DNA of 64,000 bases, taken from positions 17,072,603 to 17,136,602 of the forward strand of contig SSBO01000012.1 in assembly GCA_005281725.1 (NCBI GenBank), read 5' to 3'. The stretch comes from Wuchereria bancrofti. Lineage: Eukaryota; Nematoda; Chromadorea; Rhabditida; Onchocercidae. The position numbers were made by a program, and so were the translations under genes. The notes below the pieces were generated by a model. It made no database searches. It saw only the letters and a program-made list of their open reading frames with translations, and was not told where the DNA came from. Positions 13,601 through 25,900 of the stretch are shown in pieces (within the stretch, counting starts at the first letter, position 1; each line of letters starts with the position of its first letter).

Positions 13601-15841
13601 AATTTATTGCAAAATATTGTTCAGGTGACGAAAAAGAATTTTTATTTTTATCAATTGATTAATAATTCGTGACACTACTGCGGATCCATGTTCTAACTAA
13701 ACTTAGATTACTTTTTGGAAACACTGGAATTGAATAGCTCTGAACTCTGTAAATCAAAGTTACTTTGCAGAATTAGATGAAGCCATTTGAATTTTTATCG
13801 ATTTTTGCTAAATAGTTTGTAGTCATTCAGCTAAGAGTTGGAAAGTCTAGGCTCATACTAGTCGTCCAGTGGTATGGTTCCCAGTGGTTTAATATGACTG
13901 TATCGTGCATTCCGACTTAATTTTTGATAATTACAAAATGCATTGGTTTCTAATTCATGCATTCTGCATGACGCACTTGCAGGGTTTTACGGAACAATGT
14001 CGTCGTCGTAGCGACCTATTCCCAGCAGTTCGCATTCAGCGTCTTTTCGGAAATATTGAAGCCATTTATGCTCTACATTGTAAATTTCTTCGGGAGCTTG
14101 AATTAGCATTTAACCGAAACATTCCCGAGAGCTCTGCTATTGGAGCCGTTTTTCTCCGAAACGTCAATTTTCTCATTCAATTCTTTTCATTTATTGCTAA
14201 AGACATTAGCAACTTTAATGCTAAAAATAACACTGCCAGAGAGAAAAAAAACCAGTTTTTAAATAATTTATCCGTGATAAATCGAATAAAACAAGATGGA
14301 ATGGAATCTTTTGATCATTTCTACCTCCCGCTTGCTATAGTAGTCCAAAATCTACGCTATCTTTTTTACAATATGGTATATGCATATAAGATATATATTT
14401 TTCAGCGTTCAAAATTTTCTATTTATTCGGAGTATTGCAATAACCGGCCTGTTTCGAGTACCGAACTGGCATTACTCACCGAACAAACCCACTATTATCA
14501 ATTTTTCGAGGTAATTTACAAGTAATTTACGATATATCATATTTTGAGAATCACAAAAATGTCAATAATGTCATCAATTCTTTTTCTGACTTGTGTGTCC
14601 ATTTTAAATCCTTTACCACTTAGGCATGCCGACTTCTTCGAGGAATGCCAAAGCTACCTTTAGAGGGGTTTTTGTTAGCACCCGTGCAAAGGATATGTCG
14701 TTATCCGTTACAATTGTCGGAATTATTGAAAGCAACGCCAACATCACACAAAGACAGAGAACCAGTAAAGGTATGAAATAGAAATGATTCATTTGTTTGA
14801 GTGATAAATTCATGTTGTAACATTACCTTATTCAGCCAAAAAATATTTAACATTCGGCATATCCAAATAGAATGATTATTTCAGGAATCTAATCTTCTTT
14901 TCCTCTCCTCTTAAAATTGTGTGATTTTCAGATTGCAGTATCTGCGATGAAAAATGTTGCTGCGATGATAAATGAAAAGAAACGACGATTAGAAGGTTTA
15001 CAGCAGATCGTCTTATGGCAAATGAATGTGGAAAGATGGAGGGTGCGTACTGTTCTCTTCAACTTCAACTATAAAGTTAGACGTGTAAAGTAACGAGGGA
15101 AGAAGAAATGTATCGTTCCAGAATTTGTTCATAATATTTGTCACATTTCATATTCATGTTACACAAATTGAAGAAGTCTGTAAGTACAAAGAAGACTGAA
15201 GTTAAATTCAGGGTCCAGATCTAGTGGAAACTAACAGTCGAATGATACATAGTGGTGAAGTATACTGCCGTTATATTATTGGTGGAGATATCATTTGGCA
15301 TAAAGATGTTTTGCTATTTTTATTTGATCAATCGCTGGTAATATGTAAAAAAGATCTCATCAAGCGTAATTTTTATATATTCCGTGACCGGATTTCTCTT
15401 AATTCAGTAACATTTCTGAACTGTAATGATGGAAAAGGTTAGTTTCCAGAGAAATGAAGATTTTCTCCAAATAATACTGATCCATATCATTTTTCATCCA
15501 TATTCATTCACTCGTCCACTTTTTTTTTCATCCGAGTTTATATTCATTTTGTCCAGGGGTTTGTGGAGGATGAAGAGTGCTATTTTAAACTTAAAGTTTG
15601 AAGGAGTAAAATCTGATCTATTTTAAATATTTCAGACTCGACGACGGGTTTGAATCTGAAGAACTCGTGGAAATTGGTAATGATCGGTAGAGAAGTGGTA
15701 TTCACTTGTAAAGATCGCAATTCTAAAGTAACTTGGGTAGAGCATTTACAGCGACCGTTAATTTATTCACCAGCAACAGCTGAAGAAAGGAGACTGATTT
15801 GCGAAACGATTTATCGTACTTCAAGTATGACTTTATTGTAA
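7688..15841 (+). CDS. SH3-DH-PH Rho guanine nucleotide exchange factor, collybistin/Asef type
   Basis: It predicts a GEF activating Rac/Cdc42-class GTPases at membranes. Exons: 7688-7903, 12325-12433, 12659-12834, 13013-13096, 13151-13318, 13475-13624, 13983-14162, 14406-14510, 14624-14770, 14932-15042, 15212-15437, 15636-15841; all join in frame to 625 aa. The N-terminal ~195 aa are serine/threonine-rich and unlike known domains. SH3 is about 200-251 ([26 protein letters not shown]). DH is about 274-482 ([46 protein letters not shown]). PH is about 490-600 ([26 protein letters not shown]). SH3-DH-PH order and motif wording match vertebrate ARHGEF9 and ARHGEF4. The start is the first ATG after an in-frame stop at 7652-7654. 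Exons 1 and 4 are least certain: exon 4 implies a 54-bp intron. The intron 14163-14405 is open throughout (see findings). Confidence 0.85.
7973..8008. other. Perfect 15-bp inverted repeat with 6-base loop
   Basis: AGAATTGATTTTCAT (7973-7987) is followed by a 6-base loop and its exact reverse complement (7994-8008). It lies about 70 bp downstream of the RhoGEF first-exon donor. It may be a foldback or a structural element in the pre-mRNA. The function is unknown. Confidence 0.6.
9681..9746. repeat. CATT tetranucleotide microsatellite
   Basis: About 16 uninterrupted copies of CATT within the RhoGEF first intron. It is probably length-polymorphic. Confidence 0.95.
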
Positions 15842-17818
15842 AGGGTAGAGACGGATAGTACATCTATCGGATGTTAATCAAATTAGATACGAAATGAAAA
15901 TATCTGGAAACTTAATGTAGCTTACCAGAAATGGATGTCAGTCTATGTATCTGCTATTGCACTGGTCTAACTGTATCGATCGCCAGAAAGATGATATTGA
16001 GGCAAATTTTTGAGTCAAACAAACAGCAATGTCACCTCAATTTGTTTTAAAATCTCAGAAGTATGTCTCACCTGCTTTATCTCTCTCCCTAGTCACAACA
16101 GAATGCGAGAATCAAAATTTAACAAGACCAATGAGTCAGGTAGAGTTGCAATGTTAAGGTACCAAAACAGAACATTTTAGATAAAAAGATTAAAGCAGAA
16201 ATAACGATTTTAATTTTAGAAAGTAAAAGATATGAATTCTTTTGAATTAAAAAAAAAAAGCAAAAATTTTGAATTAAAAAATTTTCATAACTGGAATAAA
16301 AAAGTTGAAGTATAAGTAACCATGTTAGTTTTAGACAGCAAATTGACATTGAATCAGATGGATGGTAAAATCAATGGTCGTTTCACTTGGTGGAAAACAA
16401 AAAATTGACTACGGATTTATCATCCTGCCACAATCCATTAACAGTTTTTAAGGATTCTAGTTAATATTAAATTTTTTAAAACTAAATAAACCTAGACTTC
16501 AACTAAACCGAAATAGATTAAATAATTTGTCACTGAACTGTGGAAACTTCAAAATTTATGTAAATTCCTTATATCAATACCAAATTAACAAAATGTTTGA
16601 CATACAAAATCTTTTTCGTAACGCATGGTATTGGCCATATGAAAAGATCCAATTTCTCCACAAAGAATAACGTATGTCTCACTTACTACTATACCAGTAA
16701 GGCTTCATTTCCTTCCTACTTCTACTTTTTCGGTAGCACCTTATTAGGTTTACCAGTTATTCCTTTTTGTTTGTATTGGTAAATTCGAACCAAACTATCT
16801 GTCCTTACAGTATCTGAATCTTGTCCCTGTATGCATGCAATTTGCCGGGAATCCCTTATAATTTTACAATACTTCAAGCAAATCTCCAGTTCCATTCTCA
16901 ATGAAACGTAAAGGCGAAAATAAGAGTCATTCATCACACTCTATTCTCACCGTTTAAGCCTTTTGTTTACTTTGATGGACATGAAAACAAAAGCATATGG
17001 CAAATTCTTTACTTTTCCTGTTCAAGTTAAGTTTGAGATCTTCCTTTACCTTATTCTACGTAATATTCTTTTTGTGGATGTGATTTAATAAGTGATCGCT
17101 GGTGCATTTGTTATATCTTTATGTTTTTAAAATGTCAAAATGAAGTCGAGAAATTAAGGTCGAAGTCTTTAAGAATCAAAAATCAGAAAAAAAATTGTCC
17201 TGACATCAAACATCATCTATGACAAAGGATCAATCTCAAATTCCGTTCCTGCCCAATGACATTTTTTTCTGAAAATGAGGAACTGGATTGTTCAGTGGTT
17301 CAAATAATAAATATTGATATAAAGCATGAAACGCCATCTCAAGTAAATGTCTCCTATTTTATCACACAAGCAGGAACTTTTAATGAGTGCCAGTGAACAA
17401 ACAAAGATATGAGGAACATGAATAAAAAAAATAACTGATTTTGAAGGTCACAATCAGAAATGTACAAACATAATTTGTTAATAAAAAACAAAGAGCCGCC
17501 CTACTGCCTTAAAAAGCTGAACAAAAAGTTGAACTGTTAGCTTACTTAAAAACAAAAACTGGAGAAAGCCTTGATATGAACTATAAAAGACCATATTTTA
17601 CGAAAATATTTTGAAACATCAGAGTTTATGCCAGAAGATGCAACGGACATTAAGGATATTAAATACGCTGACAATAGATTTGCCGACAACAGATTAAAAT
17701 AGTGGTTTAAAATCAGATAAAATATGTGCAGTTTGAGTTATAAAAGTTGAGAACCAGTCATTCGACTCATACAAGAAGCTAGGAATTTTCCAAAATGGCA
17801 TCAAAGTTAGTTAACAAT
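15842..17818. other. Convergent intergenic region between RhoGEF and ABCF1
   Basis: The stop codons of the plus-strand RhoGEF (15839-15841) and the minus-strand ABCF1 (17819-17821) face each other across about 2 kb. There are only short open frames and no exon. An AATAAA motif on the plus strand at about 16495-16500 is a possible but distant poly(A) signal for the RhoGEF. Confidence 0.55.
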
Positions 17819-20800
17819 TTATCGTTCTGGTAATGTTGGTGCTTCTCCAAGCTGTTCCAGGATCTCCTTCCTATAATCCTCAAAATCGCCATCAATTTCA
17901 GCAATACCCTATAATTTAAATTCAATGAATAAATATTTAAATATCTAGCTTAGATATCTGAACTTAAATATTTTTTCATATCTAGATTTAAATACACTTT
18001 TTTATATCTAAATTTAGATACCAGATTTAATTTTTCAATATTTAAATATCGAGACCATTAAAATAGATAATCATGAAACGACTACTGCTTTAAACTTTAT
18101 GAAATAATATTTCAAATACTATATTCTATATCACGTCAGTTCAAACAATCAAGAAGACATACTAGAATTGAATGCAAAATAAAAAAGGTACAGTTCCATA
18201 ACGAACCAAGTTTTCAACAATCCATAACTGGCAATTTGTTTCCCTGATCAGACGTTCATCGTGAGTGACCATTATGACACCACCACCAAAGTTTTCAATT
18301 GCTTCTGCCAGTGCACGGATTGATTCAATATCGAGATTATTTGTAGGTTCGTCCTAGAAAAAAACTTTTATAACAATTTGGAAATAATGCTTTATTAAAA
18401 AACAGTAAAGAAATAAAGGAATGGCAAAAATAATAAAATACCTATATTTGATAGTTTATAAGTTTCGTTACCTCATGCTGCAGAGTGTGGAGATATATCC
18501 GTTAGGAATAATCAAAGGTGAAAGGTCATCAAGATCACCACTTTTACAACAAGGTTGAAAGAAACGAGGTACAAAAAAAAATTATAGATATGAATAGGAT
18601 CACTATCATTAATACTGCTGTATAATATTGATGAAGCAGTTAAAGTAACGACTTCAGATAACCAGAATCGGTATTCCAGCAAGATTTCGAATTATATATC
18701 TCAATGGAACGGCAAATACCAACGATCATCAAAAAAGTTAGATCCCGCTGTCTTGTATTTCCCAAAGAATATTTTTTTTTAGAATTGTGAAAACATAACC
18801 TATAATACAATATAAAAAAGTGACCAATATAAGCAAATCTGGAGCTCCTAAAGCCAACTCGGCGAGTGCAACACGAGATTTCTGTCCACCAGATAAATCT
18901 TTTATCTTTACGTTGTGTGTAGAACTAGGAAGACCCACTGTACCCAGTCGTTTTCTCGCATCCTGTAATAAATTATACAGATGACGACTTTTTTAAACAG
19001 TGCATAACTTACAATAGATATTAAAAAGAGTTTTAACACATTTCAACAAAGGCAAATAATTGAAAAATTATTTGCCCAAGGCAGAGATGAATGCTTCTTA
19101 AATTTTTTCTGAAACAAAAGCTAAAATTTAACCTGATAGTCGATTCGAAATTTTGTAATAAGATATTCGATTGGAGTTTGTTCGCCATTCAAAACTTCGT
19201 TCGCATGCTGATCGAACCATCCTATGCGTAGCTGCCTGTGTTTTCGAACCTCACCTTTTTGCTAAATTCCAAACATTTGTGTTGCAGACTCCTCTCAACA
19301 ATTAGCTGAGTCTTACTCAATCTCTTAAATTTTTTTTAATTCCTAATCAAAAGTATAAATTAGTAAAACTGTTAATATTTACCGTAATATAAAAAAATTT
19401 CACTTACTGGCTCAATTTTACCAGCCAATAACTTCATTAATGTTGATTTTCCAACACCATTGGGTCCCACGATCGCAATACGAGAATCCATATCCACACC
19501 AAAGTCGAGATTTCTAAATAACATTTGGTCTTTGTAACCAAAAGTTATGCCTAAAAAAGATAAAAAACGTATTACAGAGTTTTAGTACATCATCTTTTTC
19601 CTGCACCAAATCTATAAAGCCATAAATAGATTTGTACTACTTGTTGAAAATCCTTACCGTGTAACCCAAGCACTGGAGGTGGTAACTTTGTCGGGTTTGG
19701 AAGAGTAAATTTCACATTATATTCTTTTATTTTTTGTAGCAGTTCTACTGGTGCTGCACCAACTAAAACACACAACATGAACCGGAATGCATTACATAAA
19801 ATTTAAATGATAACAAGGTTGATATCGTGGGCATCTTTTTGATCAGATCGAAAACATTTCACGGAAATTACCTTCATCAGTCATAACACTGGAGCCTTTT
19901 TTGCTCTTGTTAACTTTATTCTGCTTGTTTTGTAACCGGTTTTTCATTTCTTCAACAGCTTGTTTCGAACTTTTACCACTTTTCTTCATAGCAGCTAGTT
20001 GCTTTTGTTGAGTTTCGAAGGCTTTCATGTGTTCTCTCATTTTTTGATCCTTCATTTTTTTGAAAGCAGCTATAAAATATTTTGAAAATTAAGCTAGAAT
20101 TCCTTTTTGATTGGCCAAAACACATAAACTCTCTTAAAATCTTGGTGTTTATTAATAGCTTGTTTCGAACTTTGCTACTTTTTCCATTGCAACTAATGAC
20201 ATAGTCTGTGCAAATTAGTGCAAAGACTGCGTTCAAAACTTACAATAATTTCCTTTATAGTAATACAGTTTTTGATCCTGCAAATCGATAATATCTGTGC
20301 ACACACTATCTAGAAAACCCTGGTCATGTGAGACAATCAATAAGGTTTTCTTCCACATTTGTAAATAGCTGCAATAAGAGATTCTGAATAAAGAATTTGA
20401 AATTAGGTCAATTTAAACATAATTGTAAGTCTGTAAATTATTAATCAAAATTGATTTGAAATCAAAAAAGTGCAGAAATAATCAATTTACTTACATCTCA
20501 GTTAATGAAGTGCAGAATGATTTGTAAAAATTTTAAACTAACTTATCGAGCCAAATAACTGCATTCAAATCAAGATGATTGGTTGGCTCATCAAGCATCA
20601 GCAACGTTGGTTCTAAGAAAAGAGCTCGGGCTAATGATATACGCATACGCCAACCACCCGAAAATACCTCAACTGGCTAAAAAAATTAAGAAGTGCAGGT
20701 TTGATGACTTATGATACAGCGCATCAGATGGATAAAAGAATACAGTCTGAAAGACAGTTCAAAATATCAACTTTCTTATAAAAGAATATAGTCTAAAACA

Positions 20801-22550
20801 ACAACTTTTTCTTGCATAGTTTTTGTGAAGCCAAGACCAGCCAATATACGGCGCGCTTTTGGTTCTGCTGCATCTGCATTTATATTCTTCAGCTCATCAG
20901 TGACCTGTTATATTTTGCATTCTGGTAACTTTTTAACAAAAAATGACGTTATAATATTTTAGCGAAGTATCAGGCATTTCACTTACTTTATTTACAAGGA
21001 CAGCAGATTTCCACTAATTATAATAAACTACTTGCACTACATTTGCAGCTGCAGATTTAAACAAGTACCTCTTTTAAATGTTCGCCAACTGAAATATCTC
21101 CTTCTTCCAACTTCCTTATCAGCTGAGTTTCCTCTTCCATCAAAGCCAGGCGATGTTTGTCTGATTTAACGACAGCATCAATAGCAGAGGTCTTGTCAAC
21201 TTCAATTTCTGAAATTTGCGGAACTAATCAGTTATATGAAAAAGATAAGGTTAAAGATAAAAAAAAGATAAAAAGATAAAGTCTTTATGGGAATAAAACT
21301 TGAAATAATAAAAGCTTCAGTACTAAATTAATTTTACAACACACCTTGTTCGCAATAAAGAAGATCAATATTTGGTGGAATGTCCAATCTTCTGGCCGCA
21401 ATATGTTTCAAAAGTGTAGTTTTGCCCATTCTTTAAAGCAATAAAATTTAATCCTTAAAAACGAGAAACATGAAACATCATGAAAAATTGAAGGGCGTTA
21501 ATCGCATACCCATTTGGGCCAACGAGACCGTAATGTCTTCCGAAAGCTATTGTTAACTCAGCTTTGTGAAACAAAACTCGTCCTTGAGCTGCAATATCAA
21601 AGTTTTCCACCTGCAACGAACATGCTTATCCTAAAATCAACGGCCATAATTACCTGCTACGGTACAATTTGTATGCCATTTTTTTGTGTATCCTTTACTA
21701 GGTACATCTTTTACGTCGGGTTGTAGAATATAAAATATAAGAAATAAAACTCTGTTTAAAACAAATTAAATCCAACTGTGTGGTTTTCTGTGAATACAAC
21801 AACATTTCTCAATTCTCCCGAAAAAACGAAAAATTAGATTTTTCTTAACATACTAACTTTAATGTCAACGGCATTTTCAAGCTGAATCCGTTGTCCAGCA
21901 GATTTCGCTTGCTGCGAAACGGAAAACTGTTGTCCAAGTTCAGCACCCGACCCAATTCCACCACTTTCTAAACATTTCGGATATATCTAGTAAATAGTTA
22001 ATAAACAGCAAAAGGGAAAAGAAAAAACTAACACCAGGTGCATCCGAGTGCACGTTCGTTCAATGTTAGGAACTCAATACATTCTTATTTCAAAAATATG
22101 ATACGCCTTCCATCACCTTGGTTAAACAGTATTCGTAAAAATATCAGTCTTAATGCATAAAAAGCATGAAAAAACCTTTTTTTTCAGCTGTTTCCTTTTC
22201 TTTTTGATTTTCAACTGTACCACCCATTTCTTTAATCTCACGCTCATACTCTGCTTTCCTCTGTAGCTTTTTCAACTCTTTTCTGCTGAGCTTTTTCCCA
22301 GTCTTCTCTTCTAAAATGAGCAACTTGAATGTTGGCAATAGCAATCTTAATCTACTTCGAGATATTCAGAAAGACGAATTGAAACTTCATCCATATCAAA
22401 AAAAGAAAAAAAAAGCCGACTAATAAAAATAAGCAAGTTCATAATAAACCCTCAAGTCGGTAAAAGTTCTATATATCCTACGTAAGAAGATAAAAACTTA
22501 CCACTTGACGTGGCCATCATTGCACCGTTAATGCAGCCTCCCTTGGACAT
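17819..22550 (-). CDS. abcf-1: ABCF1, soluble twin-ATPase ABC protein of translation
   Basis: ABCF1 is a membrane-free ABC protein linked to eIF2 and ribosomes. Exons, 5' to 3' (high to low): 22550-22502, 22310-22176, 21967-21858, 21610-21510, 21430-21345, 21208-21069, 20904-20806, 20676-20543, 20368-20244, 20069-19872, 19762-19658, 19550-19408, 19261-19133, 18962-18825, 18353-18207, 17908-17819. They join in frame to 642 aa. The lysine-rich N-terminus ([20 protein letters not shown]) matches the ABCF1 family, which separates it from ABCF2/3. NBD1 has Walker A GPNGMGKTT, signature [15 protein letters not shown] and Walker [14 protein letters not shown] with SHDQ. A charged linker follows. NBD2 has [25 protein letters not shown] and [11 protein letters not shown] with THDER. 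All ATPase motifs are intact. The N-terminal extension is far shorter than in the human protein and resembles other invertebrate forms. It lies 409 bp downstream of WDR36 on the same strand. Confidence 0.93.
17928..18060. repeat. AT palindrome-rich segment in last ABCF1 intron
   Basis: Interleaved copies of AATATTTAAATATC and ATATCTAGATTTAAAT-like words occur on both strands across about 130 bp. The sequence can fold back on itself in several registers. It lies within intron 17909-18206. Confidence 0.5.
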
Positions 22551-22557
22551 TTTAACT
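22551..22557 (-). promoter_or_regulatory. Candidate spliced-leader acceptor of ABCF1
   Basis: On the minus strand, TTTGCAG (AG at 22557-22556) lies five bases before the ABCF1 start codon. Such a short leader is typical of nematode messages trans-spliced to a spliced leader. A second acceptor-like TTTCAG lies further upstream. This chooses the ATG at 22550 as start. Confidence 0.6.
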
Positions 22558-22852
22558 GCAAATTATCGAAGCCTTAAAACGAAATCCTCCTCCGCCTGAA
22601 ATCAACTGATTTACTAAAACTCATGGATCTTATCTGAAGCCAGATTATCATTTTATAAGAACAGGATTGACCAGATGTTCCCCTTCCCTTCAGAAGTTGA
22701 TTCATTCTTATGAATAAACGCAATTACTTCGGGATCAAATAAAAATGCATCTCACACCAAAGCTTCAAGCATACTTGCAGGATTTCCAGAAGAAAGTCAC
22801 ATGTAACATGCATACCAAAGCAAAACAAAAAGTTAAAAAGGTATGCAATATA

Positions 22853-22858
22853 TTTATT
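22853..22858 (-). terminator. Poly(A) signal AATAAA downstream of WDR36
   Basis: The reverse complement TTTATT at these positions reads AATAAA on the minus strand, about 100 bases past the WDR36 stop codon. It is the only canonical signal I noted in the gap. Confidence 0.5.
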
Positions 22859-22959
22859 TTTAAAATCTAATTCAACAGTATTCATATACGAAAAAACAAA
22901 AACAATATATTTACAAAAAAAATTCAACAATAACAAGAATAATGACAATTATACGACTG

Positions 22960-25900
22960 CTACAACAGAGCTGTTTTTATCCACTGCAGTAAAGAAGCAT
23001 TAAGAAGCATCAGTTGATCAATTTCTTCCCAACTCTTCCTCAGTTCATCACTTAATTTGCTTAATGTTTTACCCAAATCATCATCTTTAATACAGCTAAT
23101 CCAGAGCTTGTTCCGATTGATTTTCAAGAAAACGGATAAGTAGGCTTGGACTAGCTCAAAATCGCAATGATTTCTGAGAACTGTGAGAAGCATTTTCAAA
23201 AAACTGTTTAGAGCCTGAAATGAAATCACTGCTTAGTAGACACAGTTCTATTATTAAGAAGCTATAATTTTTACATGTACATTGAATATAAAATTCCTAC
23301 TGTAATTGGTTTTATTTAAATCTCTAGTAAGCACGCCAAAGCGCATGAAAACAAGTTACTTAAATCTGAAAAACCAAATAAGGTACAAAAAATCGCAACT
23401 CACTCTTTCCGGCAGTATATGAATTTGAAAGTCTATCGTAGAGATACTCATCCACTTTAAAGATTCAAATGCAGTGATGAAGTGAGCATCGTCAGAAGCC
23501 CTGCAAATAATACACATTTTTCATGAAAAGTCAGTTTAATACATCCAATAGGTAAAATGAAGCACTTAGATATAAAATTTAGGACACGAAAACTCTACTG
23601 TAACAGAGTTTCAGCGAAAGAAGATTCGATCTCCAGGACACTTCGTTTCGCCATTAATACATTGCGTCGTTCTATAACATCAGCATCAACGTCCATCTTT
23701 TCAAACTCGAAACTATCAAGTGTTGATACGGACGGTAAGAAAAATGGTGCAGTTTTTGGTTTTCGCACTGGTTCGATTGGTTTATTTCGCTCTCGAATTA
23801 CATCCAAATACGGCAAGTTCACCCAGCGTGAAGGTGCCAAACCCGACAAAGTTACCAGACTTTCAATCTTAATTTACTTGTTATAATAAAAAAAACAATA
23901 CTCTCTACAATTTTTCATTTTAAATACCTGAAAATAATTACCTTAACCTTGCAATTTCAACTGAATTTTAAACCCTGGAATAATAAGAGTATCAAAAAGT
24001 AAGTACAGCATTAAGGTAACAAAAAGCTACTTTTGTTTACAAAATACTAATTCTTTTTCCATATTCCATATTACCTGCTTCACTTTCTGTATGTTTTCAC
24101 AAGCACTTTCTGTAGGCAGTTCAATCTCTTCTATTGAACGCTGCACTTCATCCTCTAAATTCCTAAAGAGAAAACTTTATGATATATATATATATATATA
24201 AAAGATTTGTTCTGCTTCAATGATTCAGTAATATTCAAAGTCATTTGTAATTTGAGTTGTTTCAACCTATTTACTATCCCAGCAACAATATTTTATGTTC
24301 TGAATTTTTTTTAAGTGGTTATTCACTTCGTTTTCTCTACGACTGCATAACTTATACTTTAAAACATCAATTTTCTCGGTAAGAGGTATACCTTCGCACA
24401 GGTAAAACTAAGGAATCCTTGGGAATATAATCTAATGGCAGTGCTTTCAAAGCATTCAGAGAAGTGAACCATGCTTTATTAGCCCAGATATATACGCTCC
24501 TTTGATCATGGTGACATGTAGCCAAATATTCTCCACTTGGTGAGAAGCAAAACGATATACAATATAATTCACACTTCATAACATCAATAAGGCTATTCGT
24601 AATAAGATCCCAAATCTAAAATATGATAACTGATGCTGACGGTAAAACAAGTTTAACTCCGTGTATTATCTTTCGGATATTTTAAATTTTCAAAATAAAA
24701 TACAAAACAGATAAAAACAAGGAAACAGAAACGAACTTTAATGAAACCCTCGTCATCAGCACTTATAAGCCATTTACCATCAGGTGAAAATCCCAGGGCG
24801 GTAAGGAATGATCGATGGGCTCCATCCACGATCCTAACAACTTTTCGGCACAGGGTGTCCACAACACCAATTGAACCATTTCCTACACCAAGAGCTAACA
24901 GCGAATTATTGCCGATCATGCTAAACCGCATTATTGGTGAAGGAACCCGCATTTCTGCTACCAACTTCGTGTTGCGGAAACTCCAAAATCGAATCAGTCC
25001 ATCATGCTCAGCTGAGACCTCAAATATGAAAACATATAAGAACTCAAACAGTGTAATAAAGCAAGTGCCACATGTATTACCGCATCCTTTACCTCAACTA
25101 GTAATCGAAGTGAAAAGTATGAAACACTATGGACGCATGAGGGGCGGCGAGTTCTCAGTATTTTTTTGTCAAATATTTTCAATTTTTGATAAAACTACAA
25201 GAACAATAATCAAAATATTTATCACTTACAAGCTGCCTATTCAGTGTGTCGAGCGCCAATCCTCGAACGGCAGAATGATGAGCTTTTTCATCACTTTTAC
25301 TGCAAATGAATGTTTTCCTGTGGTGTCCACTTTGTAAGTTGAAACAGTCAATGTGGCCAGTTGTGTATCCAATTAAACCGAAATTACCACACGATGAGAT
25401 ACATATTGCTGATGCACACGCAGATACGAGATGTGGTTTAGTCAAGAATCTTTTATGAAGCAACTGAAAAAAGGTAAACTTTTGAAGAATATTATGAATT
25501 CATTGATACTTTGCTAATTTTAAAATTATGGAAATGAAGAATTAACATCACTACGTAAACACCAAAAATGAACATGAAACTTTAGTCAAACGAACGCAAT
25601 GTGTTCCTAGAGCTTGTTTTCTTGTGGTCCATGTTGTCACTGGAGTTGTATCAATATGACGGCACATAACATTGTCCCAAGCTGCTTCCCTTGCTAATCC
25701 CACATCCATTTCAATTATTGGTTTCAATTTGATGCTCTCGATGTCACGTCTTTTCTTTTTAGCTTTCATTCTACAGGATCAAAACGATGTATTGAATAAC
25801 ACAAAGAAATGTAATGGTTTAGGTAATGAAATATAGTTAGAAATAAATGGAACACAACGATAATTATGAAAATGAAAGTAAGCTAAAAATTAACAAAAAA

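Larger units (their letters stand above)
22551..22959 (-). other. 409-bp gap between WDR36 and ABCF1 (possible intercistronic region)
   Basis: It contains no open exon. On the minus strand an AATAAA (plus 22853-22858) lies about 100 bases after the WDR36 stop, followed by the ABCF1 trans-splice-like acceptor. That order (stop, poly(A) signal, acceptor, next start) is what an operon junction looks like in nematodes. The gap is longer than the roughly 100 bp usual in C. elegans. Confidence 0.5.

Noticed and set aside
23557..23886. 109-codon plus-strand open frame
   Set aside because: Antisense shadow of the WDR36 exon 23867-23599 (KTAPFFLPS region).
24741..25337. 198-codon plus-strand open frame
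   Set aside because: It lies antisense to WDR36 WD-repeat exons that join in frame and match the family. It is a shadow of that coding sequence and crosses its introns.
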